49,145 bases of DNA. It comes from Gallionella sp. GTDB lineage: Bacteria > Pseudomonadota > Gammaproteobacteria > Burkholderiales > Gallionellaceae. The DNA is taken from positions 1-49,145 of the forward strand of contig JADGRL010000019.1 of the NCBI GenBank assembly GCA_017880865.1. The letters are read 5' to 3'. Positions within the stretch are counted from its first letter, which is position 1, and each line of letters begins with the position of its first letter. The notes under the pieces are model-generated. The model had not been told where the DNA came from, searched no databases, and was given only the letters and a program-made list of their open reading frames with translations. Shown here piece by piece: positions 17,495-26,339 of the stretch. Position numbers and translations under genes: made by a program.

Positions 17495-18577
17495 TTAGCG
17501 CCCCATCGAGCCCGGCGGCGCGGCGCGCAGATATTGTTGCGGCCAGAACGCCGCCTGCCCCAGTGCTTGTGCGGCACTCAGCGGCCAGTAGGGGTTGCGC
17601 AGGATTTCACGGCCAATAAGCACCATATCGGCTTGCCCGGTGCGGATGATGTGATCGGCCTGCGCCGGCGAGGTGATCAGGCCGACGGCGGCGCTGGGGA
17701 CGCCAGCCTCGCGGCGCACCCTCGCGGCAAACTCGGTCTGAAAACCGGGGCCAGCGGGAATTTTTGCGGTCGGCACCAGACCGGCGGTCGAGACATCCAC
17801 CAGGTCGACACCGAGCCCCTTCAGCGCACGGCACAACTCGACCGTCTCATCCGCGTTCCAGCCGCCGTCGACCCAGTCTGTAGCCGACAGGCGGATCAGC
17901 AGCGGGAGTCGCTCCGGCCATTCGGCACGAACTGCGGTGACTACTTCCCGCACTAAGCGGGTACGATTCTCGAAGTTGCCGCCGTAGGCATCGGTACGGC
18001 GGTTGGACAGCGGCGACAGGAACTGGTGCAGCAGGTAGCCGTGCGCCGCATGTATCTCGACCGTCTGGAAACCGGCTGCGCGCGCACGGCGAGCGCCGGC
18101 TGCGAACCGGGCAATCACATCGCGGATGCCGTCCGCGTCGAGTTCGACAGGTTCTGCAGAGCCTTCGCCGAAGGGCACCGGCGACGGGGCGACGACCGTC
18201 CAGCCGCCGTCGCTCTCGCCCAGCGTGCTCTGCGCCTGCCAACCCAGCCCGACGCTGGCCTTGCGGCCGGCATGCGCCAACTGTATCGCGGCCACGCAAC
18301 CCTGCTGCTGCGAGAAACGCGCGATGCGCGCCAGCGGCTCAATGTGCTTGTCGTCCCAGATGCCGAGATCGCCCTGGCTGATCCGTCCTTCCGGCGTCAC
18401 GGCCGTTGCCTCGATGATCATCAGCGCAGCGCCACCGACAGCGCGGCTGCCGTAATGCACGAAATGCCAGTCCGCCGCCACACCGTCAAGCGCGGAATAT
18501 TGGCACATGGGCGGGATGCCGATGCGATTGTTCAGGACGATGTCACGCAGCTTGAGAGGTTCGAACAGATGAGCCAT
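17495..18577 (-). CDS. NADH:flavin oxidoreductase, Old Yellow Enzyme family (YqjM/XenA class)
   Basis: A 360-residue TIM-barrel flavoprotein. It begins LFEPLKLRDIVLNNRIGIPPMCQYSA, with the Cys typical of the YqjM class near residue 25, and has the substrate-binding His pair in EIHAAHGYLLHQFLSP (~175) and the FMN region VLIGREILRNPYW at the end. It reduces activated alkenes or nitro compounds with NAD(P)H in the cytoplasm; the physiological role is usually detoxification. By eye it is more GC-rich than neighbouring genes, with several long shadow frames, which may mean transfer. It is followed directly by the tandem hairpins, which may end its transcript. Confidence 0.9.
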   Translation of the reverse strand: MAHLFEPLKLRDIVLNNRIGIPPMCQYSALDGVAADWHFVHYGSRAVGGAALMIIEATAVTPEGRISQGDLGIWDDKHIEPLARIARFSQQQGCVAAIQLAHAGRKASVGLGWQAQSTLGESDGGWTVVAPSPVPFGEGSAEPVELDADGIRDVIARFAAGARRARAAGFQTVEIHAAHGYLLHQFLSPLSNRRTDAYGGNFENRTRLVREVVTAVRAEWPERLPLLIRLSATDWVDGGWNADETVELCRALKGLGVDLVDVSTAGLVPTAKIPAGPGFQTEFAARVRREAGVPSAAVGLITSPAQADHIIRTGQADMVLIGREILRNPYWPLSAAQALGQAAFWPQQYLRAAPPGSMGR

Positions 18578-18875
18578 GGTTTGCTTTCTGATAAAAATGG
18601 TTAGCGAAGTTTACCATCCGGCAGACGAGCCGTACGCCGCGGATTCATGCAGAAACAGGCACGAGAGGTTTCAGGTAGTTGAGCTATAGTTATTCAGTGA
18701 GCCCCGCCTCACCATCCGCAGTTGGCACCGGGCTACTCTCCGAGCTGTGTTTATAGCTAACAGCAAGGTCACCGGAACTTTGCGTTCAGGTCAATTATTT
18801 AGATCAACCGGTAGCGGTAGCTGGTGGCTGCTTTAGGAAACTGCTGGCACGCGCTGTTCGTGGTGCAAATCGGGG
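18578..18875. other. intergenic region
   Basis: Nearly 300 bases between two minus-strand genes. I see no start site with a ribosome site, no strong hairpin and no RNA gene here. It should contain the promoter of the OYE-type gene. Confidence 0.35.
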
Positions 18876-19391
18876 TTAATGCGAGCACAAACATCTTCCG
18901 TCGCCGCATAGCCCCATCTGCGACTCGGTTTGGCTCATGGTCTTGCGCACTGTAGCCTTGCTACTGTCGAACAGAACATCGAAGCGTGCCGCTTCGTTCC
19001 ATGCGTCGCAATAGCGCCATTCCCATACCAGCTCGTCGCGCGTCTTAAAATAAGCTGTCCAGCCTGGGAAGGATGGGCCGAGGATGTGAAGCACCTCCTT
19101 CTTGGTCATGCCGGCATGGACGTGTACGAAGCTATTTTGATCCATTACATTCTCGATCTGTCGCAGCTTACCGTCCGATCCAATGTATACCATGTAAGTT
19201 TGAAACCCCATCGGCCCTCTTGGATAGGCGAGTTGCACTGAGCCATCCGCATTCTGCCAGCGCATTGCCGGTTGCCCCATGACATGCAGAACGTTTTCCA
19301 GCCCGTCTTCGCCCGGCTTTAGCCCATGCCCATGGTAAGCCGCGCAGGCACCAAACAGTAGCGTTGAAAAAATGGCCATCCACAGTTTCAT
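18876..19391 (-). CDS. lipoprotein with BamE/SmpA-like fold
   Basis: A 171-residue protein with a lipoprotein signal (MKLWMAIFSTLLFGACAAY; Cys at 16). Two similar elements, GLENVLHVMGQPAMRW and GMTKKEVLHILGPSFPGW, are the helix-turn segments typical of BamE/SmpA-like domains, and LVWEWRYCD is the usual closing strand. It is likely anchored in the outer membrane facing the periplasm; the function is not established. GAGGG lies just before the ATG at 19391; an in-frame start six codons earlier lacks this. The C-terminus is Cys-rich (CGDGRCLC). Confidence 0.72.
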   Translation of the reverse strand: MKLWMAIFSTLLFGACAAYHGHGLKPGEDGLENVLHVMGQPAMRWQNADGSVQLAYPRGPMGFQTYMVYIGSDGKLRQIENVMDQNSFVHVHAGMTKKEVLHILGPSFPGWTAYFKTRDELVWEWRYCDAWNEAARFDVLFDSSKATVRKTMSQTESQMGLCGDGRCLCSH

Positions 19392-19798
19392 TTTTCCCTC
19401 TATTGTCAAACCGAAACAGGTTTAATAATGCACCTATTTCGAGATTCCATTTTCGGAAGTGTCTCGGAGTTTGTTTAAACGCTAGTCGTTACCATCATGC
19501 CGTGACTTAAATTGAAGCGCAAGCTCGACTCAAGACAGCTGCAGTCGTACATGCTGCAATTCTTGGGTTCCTTTAACAAAAAGGATGGCAGACATGACTT
19601 GAGATGTGTAATGAGTTTGTTGGTGTGTGCCATACCGGATCCCCAAATGAAATGGATACCAACAAATTACTATCAAAGCAGTAAGGCACTATGCACTTTC
19701 GCGCAACAACAAAGCCCCCTAAAAGGGATTAATGCATTTTATTTGGAAGGATTTTACAGGTGTTTCGCAGCGTCTTAAAACAACGTGCAAAGATAAAA
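19392..19798. other. intergenic region upstream of the lipoprotein gene
   Basis: About 400 bases. A plus frame from 19512 to 19778 has an unremarkable composition and no ribosome site; I take it as chance. No hairpin terminator for the tRNA pair was found with confidence. Confidence 0.35.
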
Positions 19799-19874
19799 TG
19801 GCGTCCCCAACGAGATTCGAACTCGTGTTACCGCCGTGAAAGGGCGATGTCCTAGGCCTCTAGACGATGGGGAC
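19799..19874 (-). tRNA. tRNA-Glu (anticodon TTC)
   Basis: Complete cloverleaf on the minus strand: acceptor GTCCCCA/TGGGGAC, anticodon loop CTTTCAC-type with TTC, T-arm GTTCGAATC, and encoded CCA. It lies 22 bases downstream of tRNA-Ala and is most likely cotranscribed from the promoter at 19992-20020. Confidence 0.95.
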
Positions 19875-19896
19875 TTTGACTTTCAAAACTACTCTT

Positions 19897-19972
<76 letters not shown>

Positions 19973-19991
19973 GTACCTCGAAAGAGCGCGC

Positions 19992-20020
19992 ATTATAGTG
20001 ATGCGACCCATGCTTGTAAA
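19992..20020 (-). promoter_or_regulatory. sigma-70 promoter of the tRNA-Ala/tRNA-Glu unit
   Basis: On the minus strand TTTACA (20015-20020), a 17-base spacer and a perfect TATAAT (19992-19997), followed by a GC-rich GCGCGC discriminator typical of stringently controlled stable-RNA promoters. The tRNA starts 20 bases beyond the -10. Confidence 0.85.
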
Positions 20021-20266
20021 GCTGAAGACATCCAAATATGAAATAAATCTGTTGGGCAGTGTATTTCAATGGATGTATCACAATGAATTCTTCCCGATCA
20101 TTCATACGAATTGGCATGAACACCGCCCATACAGGCTCTCCCTATCATCGTGAAAATCAGGAACACCCTTGCAAACCTCGGCGATGCCACGGGGGTTGCA
20201 CCTGCGTAGCTAAAGAGCCGATAATCCCCGCCCGGCCTATCCTTGTTCCATGAGGTGAAATTGAAC

Positions 20267-21394
20267 ATGCCCCACTTATTAAAGACGTTTGTTCAAAATC
20301 TGGAGCAGCTGATTGCCCGGCTTCAGGCTAATCGCGGTCATTATTCCAACTTTGTGGTAGCGCTTGCGCTGATGGGCGTGGCTCTGTTGGTGCGTCTGGT
20401 GATGGCGCCCGTGGATGCGGGATTGCAATACGTGACTTTTTTCCCCGCCGTCACGCTGGCTGCGGTGATCGGCGGACTCTGGCCGGGATTGTTTGCCACG
20501 ATCCTCGGCTTGACGCTGGCTACATTTTTTTTCACCGAGCCTTATTACTCGTTTTCAAGCGAGGCCTTACGGGCGAGTTTCTGGTCGAACATCGTGTTCC
20601 TTGTGGATGGGATCATCGTGTGCTCCTCCATCGAGGCCATGCATCGCTATCGCATCAAATACGCGGCGGAATTAAAAGAAGCCAAACATCAGGAGGCGCG
20701 CGTGGTGGCGCTCAACAAGTCGCTGGACGAGTTTACCTACATCGCCGCGCACGATCTCAAGGAGCCGCTGCGCGGCATACACAACTACGCCAGTTTTCTC
20801 AAAGAAGACTGCGCCGCCCAGCTGGATGAGACAGGCAATCAATATATAGACAGCATCCAGCGCCTGAGTGAACGGCTATCCACGCTGATAGACAGCCTGA
20901 TGATCTATTCCCGTCTGGGTGTCGAGGAACTGATCAAAAGCTCGGTTGATGTGGATGCCGTCATTGACGCGGTGGCGGAAGACTTGAACCGTTTATGGAC
21001 GAAAGAAGGCATTGAGCTGCGCCGCAATGGCCTCTTGGGAACGGTGCATGGCGATGCTGCCCGTATCGGAGAGGTGTTCCAGAACCTAATTTCCAATGCG
21101 GCAAAATATAACGACAAGCCATCGCGCTGGATAGGGGTCGGCTGCGACCGGAGCGCAACTCCCCCGATTTTTTATGTGCGCGATAATGGCATCGGCATTG
21201 CGCCGCAACACCATGAGAATGTATTCAGGATATTCAAACGCCTGCACGAGCAGAACAAATACGGCGGGGGAACAGGCGCCGGCCTGACCATCGTCAGGAA
21301 AATTATCGAACGTTACGGCGGACACATCTGGCTGGAATCTGTCCCTGGTGAGGGAACGGTGTTTTATTTTACCTTGAGCGGAGAAACACAATGA
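20267..21394 (+). CDS. membrane sensor histidine kinase with DUF4118 (KdpD-like) transmembrane region
   Basis: A 375-residue kinase. Residues ~25-120 form a four-helix membrane region of the DUF4118 type seen in KdpD, including TFFFTEPYYSF. A short coiled linker leads to the HisKA box FTYIAAHDLKEPLRGI with the phospho-accepting His, then the N box NLISNAAKYN, G1 DNGIGI and G2 GGGTGAGLTI of the ATPase. The HisKA type resembles phytochrome-linked kinases. AGGTGA seven bases before 20267 decides the start over an in-frame ATG at 20243. Its stop overlaps the next gene's start (ATGA), so kinase and receiver are translationally coupled. Confidence 0.9.
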   Translation: MPHLLKTFVQNLEQLIARLQANRGHYSNFVVALALMGVALLVRLVMAPVDAGLQYVTFFPAVTLAAVIGGLWPGLFATILGLTLATFFFTEPYYSFSSEALRASFWSNIVFLVDGIIVCSSIEAMHRYRIKYAAELKEAKHQEARVVALNKSLDEFTYIAAHDLKEPLRGIHNYASFLKEDCAAQLDETGNQYIDSIQRLSERLSTLIDSLMIYSRLGVEELIKSSVDVDAVIDAVAEDLNRLWTKEGIELRRNGLLGTVHGDAARIGEVFQNLISNAAKYNDKPSRWIGVGCDRSATPPIFYVRDNGIGIAPQHHENVFRIFKRLHEQNKYGGGTGAGLTIVRKIIERYGGHIWLESVPGEGTVFYFTLSGETQ

Positions 21395-21837
21395 ATGAAT
21401 CCCAAACCATTCTGATCGTCGAAGACAGCGACGATGATTTTTTTGCCACCATGCGCGCCTTCAAGAAAAACAATCTGGTCAACCCGGTTCAGCGCTGTAC
21501 CAACGGCGACCAGGCGCTCGATTATCTTTTTCAACGCGGCGAGTTCGCAGCACCCGCTAAGGCTCCCCGGCCCGGCATCATCCTGCTCGACCTGAATCTG
21601 CCCGGCACGGACGGGCGTGACGTGCTGCAAACCATCAAGGCGGCACCACAATTGCAGAAAATCCCGGTCATTATTCTGACCACTTCCAATGCCGAGTACA
21701 ATGTCGAGTGGTGCTACTCGGTCGGGGTGAATTCCTACGTGCAGAAGCCGGTGGATTTCGAGGGTTTCATCCGTGCGATTTCGCTGCTTTCCGACTACTG
21801 GCTCAACATTTCCATCTTGCCGAAGAGTGGCAAATGA
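21391..21837 (+). CDS. single-domain response regulator (CheY/Rcp1-like)
   Basis: A 148-residue receiver with no output domain: acidic pocket VEDSDDD (~10-16), phospho-accepting Asp in LLDLNLPGTDG (~67), Thr in ILTTSN (~98) and Lys in YVQKPVDF (~117). The form, with an insertion before the LLDLNLPG strand, is that of Rcp1-like receivers paired with phytochrome-type kinases. The ATGA overlap with the upstream kinase suggests it is that kinase's direct partner. Confidence 0.9.
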   Translation: MNESQTILIVEDSDDDFFATMRAFKKNNLVNPVQRCTNGDQALDYLFQRGEFAAPAKAPRPGIILLDLNLPGTDGRDVLQTIKAAPQLQKIPVIILTTSNAEYNVEWCYSVGVNSYVQKPVDFEGFIRAISLLSDYWLNISILPKSGK

Positions 21838-21850
21838 AAACGAGCGGAAA

Positions 21851-24412
21851 ATGACTACCACCATCCTTGTAATTGACGACAGCGAAGATGACCAGCGTCT
21901 GTATCAGCGCGCCTTCAAGGATTTTGATGATTTCAGACTAGTGATGGCATCATCAGCAGAGGCCGGTTTTGCGCGCATCTCCGATGCCAAGCCCGACATG
22001 ATCCTGCTCGATTACAACCTGCCGGATATGGATGGTCTCAGCTTCATAAAAAAGCTGTCCGAATATTCGGACACCCCTATTCCCGTCATCATGCTGACCG
22101 TGGAAGGCAATGCGGCGGTGGCCGTCGAGGCGATGAAGAATGGCGTCGATGATTACATCGTCAAGGATACCGATGGGCGATACTTGAGGCTGTTGCCGGG
22201 GGTAGCCGGGCATGTCATGGCGGCCCATGCGCAACGCGAACAGGCCATGCAGTTGTGGCGAGAAAAAGAGTTGCTGCTGCTGCGCAACCAGGCATTCATG
22301 CAAAATGCCACGGAGGGTATCCACGTGATGGATCTGCGGGGCAACCTCGTGGAGGCCAATGACGCTTTCTGTCGCATGTTGGGTTACACCCAAAAAGAAA
22401 TGGCTCAGCTCAACGTGGCCGATTGGGATGCGCAATGGTCGGCTGCCGAACTGGATGTACGCCTCAAGAGTCACCTTGTCAAAAATGCCCGTTTCGAGAC
22501 AGTGCACCGCCGCAAGGACGGGTCGCTGATCAATGTCGAGGTCAGCACCTCCGGTATGGAGTTCGAAGAGCAGTATTTAATTTTTGCCACCAGCCACGAC
22601 ATCACCGCGCGCAAGCGGGATGAAGAAAAGTTAAAGCTGGGCACGCAACTTCTGGATAGCACCTCCGACACCGTTTTTCTGTTCGATCTCGACGGGAATT
22701 TTATTTACCTGAACGAGGCTGCGTGGAAGTCGCGCGGCTACACGCGGGACGAGATGATGGCCATGAATCTGCGCGAACTCAATACGCCCGAATTCCGCGA
22801 GATTCTGGCACCCAGAATAAAAGAGGTACTAAAAAAAGGGCATGGCATCTTTGAATCCGCGCACCGTTGCAAGGACGGCTCCATCATGCCGGTTGAAATC
22901 AGCTCACGCGTCATTGAGTCCGGCGGACGCCAGTTGTTGCTCGCGGTAATCCGCGACATCACCGAGCGCAAGAAGACCGAAGAAGCGTTGCGCGTGGCTG
23001 CCGTCACCTTCGAGACCCATGATGCCATCATCATTACCGATGCCGATGGCAATATCATCCAGGTCAACCGGGCCTTCTCGGACATTACCGGCTACAGCGC
23101 GGAAGAGGTGCTGGGCCAGAACCCGCGCATCATGAGTTCGGGGCGGCACGGACGGATTTTTTACGCCGATATGTGGCAACAGTTGCTTCATGCTGGCACA
23201 TGGTCGGGCGAGATTTGGGACAAACGCAAGAACGGTGAGATTTTTCCGAAATGGATGACGATCACCGCTGTAAAAAATGAACGGCAGGAAACCATCCGGT
23301 ATATCTCCATCAGCAGCGACATCACCGCGCGTGTGCATGCCGAGGAAGCACTGTTGCGGGAAAGCGATGAACGCTTCCGTGGCACGCTGGAACAGGCGGC
23401 GGTAGGCATCGCGCATGCCGACTTGGACGGCACTTACCAGCAGGTCAACCAGAAATTATGCGAAATCCTCGGGTATTCACCGACTGAGCTGATCCGGCTC
23501 AACGTTCAGGAAGTCACTTTCCCTGACGATCTGGACAAGGACAGCGTTCTTATGCAGCAAATATTAACGGGCGAGATACCCACCTTTGCCGTGGAAAAAC
23601 GTTATGTGCGCAAGAACCAAACGCTGGTATGGGTCAACCTGACCATTTCCTTATTGCACAAAACCGACGGTTCGCCAAAATATTTTATATTTGTGGTCGA
23701 GGACATCACCGAGCGCAAGGCCACAGAGCACGAACTCGGGGAATCTCGTCAGTTGTTGCGCGACATGGTGGTGCAGGGCGAAGCATTACGTGAAGAAGAA
23801 CGCAAGCATATCGCCCGCGAGATACATGATGAATTGGGACAGGTATTAACGTCTTTGCGTATTGATGTTGGACTGCTGCGTCTGAGGTTCGGGGTGCAGA
23901 ATCCGGCATTACTGGAAAAGGCGCAGGAGATAACCGTGTTGCTGGATCGCGCCATTCAGGGCGTGCGAAATGTGGCATCCAACTTGCGGCCTGCTGCGTT
24001 GGATGTAGGGATTGTTTCTGCGATCGAGTGGCTGAGTGATGAATTTACCAAGCACACCGGTGTACCTTGCGTCGTGCGTTTGACTAAAAAACATATCGAC
24101 ATGAATGAGACGCTCGCGGTGGTAGTATTCCGGATCGTGCAGGAATCGCTGACCAATGTGGCGCGGTATGCCGAAGCGAGCAGCGTCGAAATTACGCTGG
24201 CGCAAGGTGCCGATGTACTACATGTGATCGTGTGCGACAATGGCCGGGGATTCGATTCTACTAACAACAATAATCGAAAATCATTCGGTTTGCTCGGGAT
24301 GCGCGAGCGCGCCATGGCGCTGGGCGGCACGGTCGAAATCGTCAGCGCGCCGCAGCAGGGAACGGTGGTTTCTGTCCGTATACCAACCCAATTAAACGGA
24401 GATACTTTATGA
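21851..24412 (+). CDS. receiver-PAS(x4)-histidine kinase (HisKA_3, NarX-type)
   Basis: An 853-residue cytoplasmic protein. Domains in order: receiver (1-125, Asp in ILLDYNLPDMDG ~55), four PAS domains (about 145-265, 270-385, 390-510, 515-640; each ends in an ITERK/ITARK-like motif), HisKA_3 dimerisation helix with EERKHIAREIHDELGQ (~655) and a HATPase with DNGRGFD and GLLGMRERA. The HisKA_3 class pairs with LuxR-type regulators, and such a gene overlaps its stop (ATGA at 24409). The receiver suggests input from the upstream kinase, making a phosphorelay. The start at 21851 follows GAGCGGAAA, 13 bases after the preceding stop. Confidence 0.9.
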   Translation: MTTTILVIDDSEDDQRLYQRAFKDFDDFRLVMASSAEAGFARISDAKPDMILLDYNLPDMDGLSFIKKLSEYSDTPIPVIMLTVEGNAAVAVEAMKNGVDDYIVKDTDGRYLRLLPGVAGHVMAAHAQREQAMQLWREKELLLLRNQAFMQNATEGIHVMDLRGNLVEANDAFCRMLGYTQKEMAQLNVADWDAQWSAAELDVRLKSHLVKNARFETVHRRKDGSLINVEVSTSGMEFEEQYLIFATSHDITARKRDEEKLKLGTQLLDSTSDTVFLFDLDGNFIYLNEAAWKSRGYTRDEMMAMNLRELNTPEFREILAPRIKEVLKKGHGIFESAHRCKDGSIMPVEISSRVIESGGRQLLLAVIRDITERKKTEEALRVAAVTFETHDAIIITDADGNIIQVNRAFSDITGYSAEEVLGQNPRIMSSGRHGRIFYADMWQQLLHAGTWSGEIWDKRKNGEIFPKWMTITAVKNERQETIRYISISSDITARVHAEEALLRESDERFRGTLEQAAVGIAHADLDGTYQQVNQKLCEILGYSPTELIRLNVQEVTFPDDLDKDSVLMQQILTGEIPTFAVEKRYVRKNQTLVWVNLTISLLHKTDGSPKYFIFVVEDITERKATEHELGESRQLLRDMVVQGEALREEERKHIAREIHDELGQVLTSLRIDVGLLRLRFGVQNPALLEKAQEITVLLDRAIQGVRNVASNLRPAALDVGIVSAIEWLSDEFTKHTGVPCVVRLTKKHIDMNETLAVVVFRIVQESLTNVARYAEASSVEITLAQGADVLHVIVCDNGRGFDSTNNNNRKSFGLLGMRERAMALGGTVEIVSAPQQGTVVSVRIPTQLNGDTL

Positions 24413-25044
24413 TTCGCCTGTTGATTGCTGACGACCATGCCATTGTGCGTGGAGGATTGAAACAAATCATCGCACTGGCACCGGACATCGAAATAGCCGG
24501 AGAGGCAACCTGCGGCACCGAGGTGATGCAACATCTGCATCAAGGTGTTTTTGATTTGTTATTGCTCGATCTGAACATGCCGGGTGTCAGCGGTGTCGAT
24601 CTGATCGCACGCATCCGGCTGGGTCAGGCTGACTTGCCCATCCTTGTTTTTACGATGCACAACGAGACCCAGGTGGCAAGCCGTGCCCTCAAAGCCGGGG
24701 CCGCAGGTTACATCACCAAGGATAGCGATCCGGAAAGATTGTTGGCGGCGATTCGAAAAGTGAGTGCCGGGGGCAAATATTTAGACCCGGCATTGGCCGA
24801 GCAGATGGCGTTCGATGCGACATCCAAGAACCCATGCTTGTTGCCTCACGCGTTGCTTTCAGACCGCGAATTTGAAGTGTTTCGCAAGCTTATCGCAGGC
24901 TTTGGCGTCAATGAGATCGCCGAACAATTGTCCATCAGCAACAAGACTGTCAGTACCCATAAAGTTCATATGATGGAAAAGATGAATCTCGGTAGCGTGG
25001 CGGAGTTGGTGCGCTACGCCATGCAACACGGGCTTACCGACTAA
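24409..25044 (+). CDS. LuxR/NarL-family response regulator
   Basis: A 211-residue DNA-binding regulator: receiver with DDHAIVRGG (~7), Asp in LLDLNMPGVSG (~53), Thr in VFTMHN (~81) and Lys in YITKDSDPE (~104); then a GerE-type HTH (LSDREFEVFRKLIAGFGVNEIAEQLSISNKTVSTHKVHMMEKMN). Its start overlaps the kinase stop by four bases. It is the expected output of the kinase at 21851. The target genes are unknown; the hypothetical gene at 25259 and the Crp-like gene follow. Confidence 0.92.
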   Translation: MIRLLIADDHAIVRGGLKQIIALAPDIEIAGEATCGTEVMQHLHQGVFDLLLLDLNMPGVSGVDLIARIRLGQADLPILVFTMHNETQVASRALKAGAAGYITKDSDPERLLAAIRKVSAGGKYLDPALAEQMAFDATSKNPCLLPHALLSDREFEVFRKLIAGFGVNEIAEQLSISNKTVSTHKVHMMEKMNLGSVAELVRYAMQHGLTD

Positions 25045-25258
25045 TCGTTTTTCCCTTCTTGTGCCTAGGATTAGTCCTACCCTCCACTTCCCATATTCTG
25101 ATAGCAAAATCATCATCCCCTGATGGTGACGCTTTGACCGACTAGGCATTATTCCATACGAGCGTTAATGCCAGCGTCGGTTACCCGCCATCTCTTCTGG
25201 TTCTCTTCTGGCCAAGATTGGCGAACCAACGAAAATCCATAAAAAACAGGGGAAAATC

Positions 25259-25492
25259 ATGGCTGCATTGGCTTACACAGCAGAAAATTCCACATCTGGT
25301 GGCGATAGACGTGATGCGCTTTTTACCGAAGCCAGACAGTTATCCGAGGCCCATGGAACATTCGCCCTTCGCCGCGCCCAATATTTCAATGAGACCGGGT
25401 ATTCAATGAAACTGGGCAGTCCTGCGAAACCGGGCATCAGCGGTTATCGGGCACCAGACCGCAACTGCCACGCACATTCCGATACGGAATAG
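25259..25492 (+). CDS. small hypothetical protein
   Basis: A 77-residue frame with AGGGG six bases before the ATG (MAALAYTAENS...). Hydrophilic, no membrane segment, no recognised motif. The centre (RDALFTEARQLSEAHGTF) could be one helix. It lies between the signalling operon and the Crp-like regulator, separated from both by more than 40 bases. The ribosome site is the main support. Confidence 0.45.
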   Translation: MAALAYTAENSTSGGDRRDALFTEARQLSEAHGTFALRRAQYFNETGYSMKLGSPAKPGISGYRAPDRNCHAHSDTE

Positions 25493-25532
25493 CATTAACG
25501 ATAAAAAGTTGCTTGATAAATGGGAGGTAATC

Positions 25533-26321
25533 ATGGCTGCTGCGCATAACCCGAACCACAACCATTTGCTCGCCGCGTTGCCGGTGGCCGAATTCGAACA
25601 CTTATCTCCCCATCTGGAATTGGTTCACCTGCCTCTCGGTGAGGTTATCTGTGAATCTGGCGGCAAGTTGCAATATGTTTATTTCCCAACAACCTCCATC
25701 GTGTCCCTGCACTGCGTCATGGAGAATGGTGCGGTAGCCGGAATAGCGGAAGTGGGCAATGAGGGCATGCTCGGTATTGCGCTGTTCATGGGAGGCAACA
25801 CCATGCCCAGCAGGGCTTTCGTAATGACGGAAGGTTACGCTTATCGGCTGAGGGCGCAGTTTCTGTTGGAGGAATTTGATTTCGCCGGGGCGATGCAACA
25901 TTTGCTGTTGCGTTACTCCCAGGCGCTGATTACGCAGACCTCCCAGACTGCGGCATGCAACCGGCATCATTCGGTGGAGCAGCAACTGTGCCGCTGGCTG
26001 CTGCTGATTCTGGATCGCCAGTCCTCAAATGAATTGATCCTGACGCAGGAACTGGTTGCCAACACGCTCGGGGTGCGCCGCGAAGGCATCACGGAGGCCG
26101 CAGGAAAATTGCAGCAGGCCGGTTATATACGTTATCGCCGTGGCCACATTACCGTGCTCGACCGCACAGGATTGGAGGATCACGCTTGCGAGTGCTACGA
26201 CGTGGTCAAGCGGGAATTTGACCGTTTGCTCGGTCGGAATGTGGAGCGTTGTGCCGTTGCCGGGACATGGTCGCCAGATCGAAGTCCCGGGACGAATACA
26301 AGTATTTTCGCGTCACCGTAG
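25533..26321 (+). CDS. Crp/Fnr-family transcriptional regulator
   Basis: A 262-residue regulator with an N-terminal cyclic-nucleotide-binding-like beta roll (~15-130; LPLGEVICESGGKLQYVYFPTTSIVSL) and a C-terminal winged helix (ELVANTLGVRREGITEAAGKLQQAGYIRYRRGHI, ~180-215). No Cys cluster of the Fnr type is present, so it is closer to the oxygen-insensitive branch. The ATG at 25533 has GGGAGG in front, inside an otherwise open frame from 25509. A GAF-GGDEF gene starts 18 bases after its stop and may be cotranscribed. Confidence 0.88.
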   Translation: MAAAHNPNHNHLLAALPVAEFEHLSPHLELVHLPLGEVICESGGKLQYVYFPTTSIVSLHCVMENGAVAGIAEVGNEGMLGIALFMGGNTMPSRAFVMTEGYAYRLRAQFLLEEFDFAGAMQHLLLRYSQALITQTSQTAACNRHHSVEQQLCRWLLLILDRQSSNELILTQELVANTLGVRREGITEAAGKLQQAGYIRYRRGHITVLDRTGLEDHACECYDVVKREFDRLLGRNVERCAVAGTWSPDRSPGTNTSIFASP

Positions 26322-26339
26322 CGGCGTGCCTTACAGGAT

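Noticed and set aside
17534-18604. Plus-strand open frames within the OYE-type gene
   Set aside because: GC-rich shadow frames opposite a clear flavoprotein gene.
19512-19778. 88-codon plus frame upstream of the tRNA pair
   Set aside because: No ribosome site, no motif and unremarkable composition.
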